Source of the DNA: Akanthomyces muscarius
Lineage: Eukaryota; Ascomycota; Sordariomycetes; Hypocreales; Cordycipitaceae
Assembly (NCBI RefSeq): GCF_028009165.1
Contig: NC_079246.1
Coordinates: 1,178,001-1,242,000, forward strand
Length of the DNA: 64,000 nucleotides
Direction of reading: 5' to 3'
The notes below the pieces were generated by a model that was not told where the DNA came from, did not search any database, and worked only from the letters and a program-made list of their open reading frames with translations. How positions within the stretch are numbered: position 1 is the stretch's first letter; every line of letters starts with the position of its first letter. Both the position numbers and the translations under genes were made by a program. Positions 59,801-64,000 of the stretch are shown piece by piece.

Positions 59801-61552
59801 TGTATCTGCACAAAGAGGCTGTGACAATTCCGTACAAACGGAGCATATGAGCCCACAGCTAGGTAGGCAGCTTAGAAAAAAAAAAATCCAACGAATGCAA
59901 GCAATACGCCTAAATTGAAATCTCTACCGGTACGAGGAGGATGGCCTTTATGCTGGCAAGCAAGGGCAGCAAAGCAGATGTTTAAAGTTTGGGTTATTAC
60001 CAGTAGGCGAGAGGGAGGCTTGAGGCGTTTGCTGCACGCCCTAGCTGGTCGTTGCTAGCAGCATCGTGAGATTCTAGGAGCGGGGGACTGGTTATGCGTG
60101 GAAAAGAAAGAAATTTGCTAGCCAAAAAGGCAGCCGGGCCTGGCCATCTAGTCGAAACGACGCCACAGCGGTGCTTGCGCGCACTTGATATTGCAGGGTG
60201 CAGCAGAGATGCAAATCAATCGGCGGCTTGGTGGGCTTGGGCTTGGGCTGCAACGGGCGGCCAGTGGGCAGTGAGGGAGTAATATAAATGTGCAAAGTAG
60301 TGAAACGATACGGATGGGCACTCTCGATATTGCAGCGGTGCGACGCTGGAATTTGCCCCAGACAGCAGAGCAGTTTCTTCTTCTTCTTCTCGAGGCATCC
60401 AAGCATCCACAAGCAGGACCTGGGAGGGGGGAACGGCCAACAGCGGACCGGGGATCGGGGTCGAGAATTCTGGGTTGGGTCTACGGAGCAAGGAACTGTC
60501 GACAGACTTCGTAATGATGGACGAGGCAGTGCTGGATCCTGGCAATAATGGCAGCGAGACAGGCATGAGAGCTAGTTACTGGTTAGTCTGGTGCAGACAG
60601 GAAATAAGAATAGCATCGACAAGGAAGCCGGGCAACAGGGGAAGAGGGAAGCCGACCAAGGCACAGATAGGCTGTAGCGGCCGGTTACAGTGGGTTGGGG
60701 TGGTTTGCACAGGCGCAGGCACAGGCGGAAGCTTCAGCGCTGCAGCTCCTCATCAGGAGATGATTTTACGACAGCTTGCGGTGGTTGTTGCAGCGCAAGA
60801 CAGCGCCGAAAGCCTGAAGCTCGACCGTGCTCAGGGCCAGTGCCAGCCAGTGCCAGTGTCACTGTCCGTCTAGTGAGTGCCAGTGAGTGCCAGTGTGGTG
60901 CAGCGCGTCGAGCTGTTGGGGCGTGTGTTTTGCGTGTTTTCTTGTTGCCCGCCCGCCGTACCTGGACGCCCCCTCCAAGTGTCCACCCGCATGCCCCCAC
61001 CTTGCATCTTCCCACTTGGCACCCACCCCACCTTTTCTCTCCTGCTTGTGCCTGTGCCTGTCCTTGCTTTGGGCTTCCTATTTGGCTGGGGCCCGCGCCT
61101 CGCTCCCACCACCCTCATAACCAACTCTCCCGCTCCTTTTCTTGCTCTCCTCCCGATTTCCTTCCCTTCATCCATTCTCCAAAGAGCTGACCACATTCCT
61201 TTTTTCCTTGTTCAACCTTCTTTTCAATCGCTTCGGCATCGCTACTACCAACCTGGTGTTGACCTGTCCCAACTACAGTCACATCTCTTTTTGCTCTCTA
61301 CTACCCAGATATCAGCATCGATACTTCGCTACCGACGCCGGTTCTTATTCCTTCCTTTTCGTGAGCTTGCTGGTTTTGCCACGATTGATTTTTTGTGTTA
61401 TCATTCTTTGTTACGTCTCTCGTCAACTCGATTCGAATCCTTGAAATTGGCCATTTGCTCGACGCCTCCGCCAGTCTCTTACACGCTCTCTATCCACTTC
61501 AGCTCTTGCACACTCGATATATCGCTTCGCCGATTATAACCAGCAATTCAAA
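56823..61552. other. 4.7-kb interval without supportable genes; long CT-rich leader at its end
   Basis: No ORF shows a domain or convincing splice structure. About 60.9-61.55 kb is strongly pyrimidine-rich on the + strand and leads into the Ser/Thr-rich protein gene, suggesting a long promoter/5' UTR. Confidence 0.5.
60836..60898. repeat. Degenerate GCCAGTG-type tandem repeat
   Basis: Several GTGCCAGTG/AGTGCCAG units occur in tandem with interruptions, about 650 bases upstream of the Ser/Thr-rich protein gene. Confidence 0.7.
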
Positions 61553-62569
61553 ATGAAGTCCACCTTTGCTCTCGTCGGCGCCTATGCCGCTCTCGCCTCT
61601 GCCTTCACCCCCGGCAGACACCTGCACTTCCCTCGCGGCAACAGCACCGGCACCGCCCCTCCCACCCCAGCGGGCAGCATCACCACTCTGACTGTCCAGA
61701 CCACCCGCACCTCCACCATCATCAGCTGTGCGCCTACCGTCACCAACTGCCCGGCTGGCAAGCCCGAGATGTCCACCATTCCCGAGTCTGACCGCCAGAT
61801 CAAGACCGTCACCGAGACTGTTGACCTGACCACCACCGTCTGCCCCGTCGCCGAGGCCAGCACCATCTCCCAGCAGATCATCGAGAAGCACAAGTCTGCT
61901 TCTTCTGCTGCTGCCCCCAGCCAGACGCAGCCTCCTGTTCAGACCACCGACATCATCTCCACCAAGACGATTACCCTGACCATGGGCTCCGGCGACAGAC
62001 AGTCTGTTGTGCCTACCGTCATCACCACCACCATCAAGTCCACCATCACCCCCCCTGCTGGTGCTTCCAAGACCAACGAGGAGACTGTCACCACCACGGC
62101 TACCTCCACCTCGACCAAGACCGTCACCATCACTCGCGCCAAGGCCACTCCCTCCGCCGCTGCCGGCAACAACAACGGTGGCAACGGCAACAGCGGCAAC
62201 GGCGAGAAGTGTGCCTCCGGAGCCGCTCCCGCTACTGTTACCGTAACTGTCGCTCAGACCACTGTGACTGCCGCTCCCGTCACCGTCACCGTGTCTGCTC
62301 CTTGTGCCGCCACCTCTGCCCCTGCCGGCAGCAAGCAGGTTGAGCAGGAGAAGCCCGCTGGCAAGGACAACAACAGCAAGCCCGCCGGTGGTGAGAAGGC
62401 CAAGGCCAGCCAGCCTCCCGCTGAGGCCTCTACCACTCCCTGCGAGTCTGACTCTACCACCACCATCGAGGCCACCGTCACTGTTGTCCCCTATCCCGCC
62501 AACAACGGCACCACCCCCACCGCCACTGGTGCTCCCGCCCCCTCTGGCTTTGCCCGTCTCCGCCGCTAA
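61553..62569 (+). CDS. Ser/Thr-rich secreted, probably cell-wall-associated protein
   Basis: A single-exon gene of 338 residues. It has a signal peptide (STFALVGAYAALASAF), then a body dominated by Thr, Val, Ser and Pro with recurring TVTET/TVTVT units and six or so isolated Cys (IISCAP, VTNCPAG, TTVCPVAEA, EKCASG, SAPCAAT, TTPCESD). This resembles fungal cell-surface proteins that carry heavy O-mannosylation. The C-terminus (APSGFARLRR) is basic and lacks the hydrophobic GPI tail. Codon use is strongly C-ending, as in highly expressed genes, and a long CT-rich leader precedes it. No enzymatic domain is seen. Confidence 0.85.
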   Translation: MKSTFALVGAYAALASAFTPGRHLHFPRGNSTGTAPPTPAGSITTLTVQTTRTSTIISCAPTVTNCPAGKPEMSTIPESDRQIKTVTETVDLTTTVCPVAEASTISQQIIEKHKSASSAAAPSQTQPPVQTTDIISTKTITLTMGSGDRQSVVPTVITTTIKSTITPPAGASKTNEETVTTTATSTSTKTVTITRAKATPSAAAGNNNGGNGNSGNGEKCASGAAPATVTVTVAQTTVTAAPVTVTVSAPCAATSAPAGSKQVEQEKPAGKDNNSKPAGGEKAKASQPPAEASTTPCESDSTTTIEATVTVVPYPANNGTTPTATGAPAPSGFARLRR

Positions 62570-63324
62570 GCTCACGGGCTAGAGTCTCGGTGAGCGTCGA
62601 GGTGCATTGCCCTCACAGCTCCTGATTTTTCCTTTCTTTCTGTCCATGTGTCGATTGCATTTTCAAACATGTACCGGTTTACATATTTGTACCAAATATG
62701 GAGGGCCCGACACGATTTTTTTTAGATTTTGGATTTTCGGAATTTTTGGATTTGCGGAAGTCGTAAAAGGCCAATCTAGCGAGGGGCTACCAATGTCATT
62801 GTTACATAGCGGAGTATACTTTTGATTTATCCATGACTGCGTCCTCGCTATATTTGATGTGAAAGTGTCTTCTGTGACTTGAGATGTGGCCTGCCGTGAC
62901 AGTATCTAAACTCTCGAACCCTCGGTGTTGATGGCACGTTAGACTTTGTGCTCTTTGACATGACAGTTAAGATAAACAGACCGTAAACGGTCTCATCTTT
63001 TACGAATCACGCCCGACATTTATGAGACTGTGTTTGCTTGATATGTAATGGATCAATCTTGTTTGGGTATCAATTTTTTCGTCTCAGCAACCCCAGGCCG
63101 CCGCTCTCGAACAGACAGCACAACTAATAAACAAAACGCCAATGTGATGATGCCCTTCCCCTTTGCCAGATAAAAACGACAACAATACTTGCCCCAAATT
63201 TAAACGCTGTCAATGCCAGAAAAAAAAAACAATTTGTCGTGTCGTGTCGTGATGCGCCGGAATGCCTCAGTCGAGAGAGGAGCAGATGAGCCGCCGGTAT
63301 ATACATGTACGTATATATATATGC
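62570..63324. other. Convergent 3' spacer
   Basis: Tail-to-tail gap between the Ser/Thr-rich protein gene and the kinetochore-like gene. AT-rich; no gene seen. Confidence 0.6.
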
Positions 63325-64000
63325 TCATCGTCCGAGGACAACGTGCTCGTATGTCTGTGCGCCCAGCTTTCTGGCCAGCACCGCCTGCAGCGCCGCCCTC
63401 GTCCGCTCGATCTGATCGCCAACGCCGGCCGTTTGCGCCGTGTTGCTCTGGATCCTGTCGACATGGCCGCCCAGCGTGCTGATCATGTCGCGTATCTCGT
63501 CGTCCTCGATACTCTGCCATAGCCCATTACATCAGTACACAACACACATACACATACCGTCTCTCCCATTCACAATTCGTAAAAGAAAAGAAAAAAAAAC
63601 GTACCTGAAACGGATTCAGCGCCGTCTTTTCAAACTTGACGCCGCCTTCCTCCGCACTGCTCATGCCACCCGTCGTACTCGCACTTTCTGGCGCCAGCAC
63701 GTGTGCCTTTTTCAGCAGGCTTCGGTTCTCCCTCGCCCGCGTCCGCACCTCGGCCTCGAGCAGCCTCAGCTTCTCGTAGTCCTCCTCGAGCTCCTCCTCG
63801 ACGCGCCTCGTCTCGGCGCTCAGCAGGTCCACCGCGTGCAGCACGGGATCGAGCTGCCGCTCCAGCGTCTGCTTGGCGTCGAGGACGCTCTCAAAGTTGA
63901 GCTCCGTCTCGCGGCCGCCGTCCTGCTCGGCGCGGCCGCCGCGCGGGCGCCCGCGCTGCGTGCGCGTCGGCAGCGAGGCCGGCGGGAAGGGCAGCGGCGC
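63325..64000 (-). CDS. CENP-Q/Fta7-like inner kinetochore protein (5' partial)
   Basis: Two exons are visible: >64000-63605 and 63513-63325, joined by a gtacgt..gcag intron in phase 0. About 195 C-terminal residues are seen; the N-terminus lies beyond the window. A TQRGRPRGGR segment has an AT-hook core (RGRP). It is followed by a long coiled coil (ETELNFESVLDAKQTLERQL, then RRVEEELEEDYEKLRLLEAE). Later blocks are KKAHVLAP and ALNPFQSIEDDEIRDM, then a final helix with LGGHVDRIQSNTAQ. This order fits fungal Fta7/CENP-Q (COMA complex, with Mis17/CENP-U). The assignment is by remembered pattern; another coiled-coil protein is possible. Confidence 0.65.

Noticed and set aside
61499..62575. 358-codon minus-strand frame opposite the Ser/Thr-rich protein
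   Set aside because: Gly/Gly/Asp low-complexity mirror of ACC/GCC-rich codons; no domain.
62900..62935. TTCGA-type T-loop resemblance to a tRNA
   Set aside because: Flanking bases do not pair into a T-arm and no acceptor or anticodon stem is present.

Overview
The window is nuclear DNA of a filamentous ascomycete (Pezizomycotina). Short introns of about 55-100 nt with GT..AG ends and CTAAC/CTGAC branch sites, a Zn2Cys6 factor, an RTA1-family protein, a DUF2985-like membrane protein and a Ser/Thr-rich secreted protein all point there. Gene content fits a sordariomycete, but I cannot name the species. I see no mitochondrial, bacterial or viral segment, no intact transposon and no rRNA or tRNA gene.

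Layout. 1-7.5 kb: the 3' part of a SulP sulfate permease (+), a DUF2985-like membrane protein (+) and a secreted purple acid phosphatase (-) with two CACGTG boxes upstream. 7.9-13.1 kb: a gene-poor accessory stretch with a 36-A tract, a possible Cys-rich small gene, an apparently intact secreted Diels-Alderase-like (AttH/CrtC-like) gene, a 60-bp tandem repeat and a broken alpha/beta-hydrolase. This resembles the remains of a secondary-metabolite locus. 13.4-25 kb: a small conserved-looking protein, the BORC-type protein KXD1 (-), a 4.7-kb gene-free stretch, the CTP-dependent diacylglycerol kinase DGK1 (-) and the ribosome-assembly helicase SPB4 (+). 25.4-31.2 kb: a 66-residue ORF, an RTA1-family membrane protein and a Zn2Cys6 regulator. 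31.8-45 kb: a dense housekeeping block with exportin-1/CRM1 (-), alanine-glyoxylate aminotransferase (-), a spliced 38-residue secreted or anchored peptide (+), PRMT5 (-) and the DEAH helicase PRP43 (+). 45-64 kb: a small two-exon Cys-containing protein, RTP1/TANGO6 (+), a Ser/Thr-rich secreted protein (+) and the 3' part of a CENP-Q/Fta7-like kinetochore gene (-), separated by gene-free intervals of 4-5 kb.

Most genes are unrelated housekeeping functions. Possible functional links are nutrient uptake (sulfate permease and acid phosphatase), RNA biogenesis and export (SPB4, PRP43, CRM1, RTP1, PRMT5) and membrane lipid or sterol response (RTA1 protein and Zn2Cys6 factor). Splice sites were assigned by eye. 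Each accepted multi-exon model was checked for reading-frame continuity, and the confidences reflect this.
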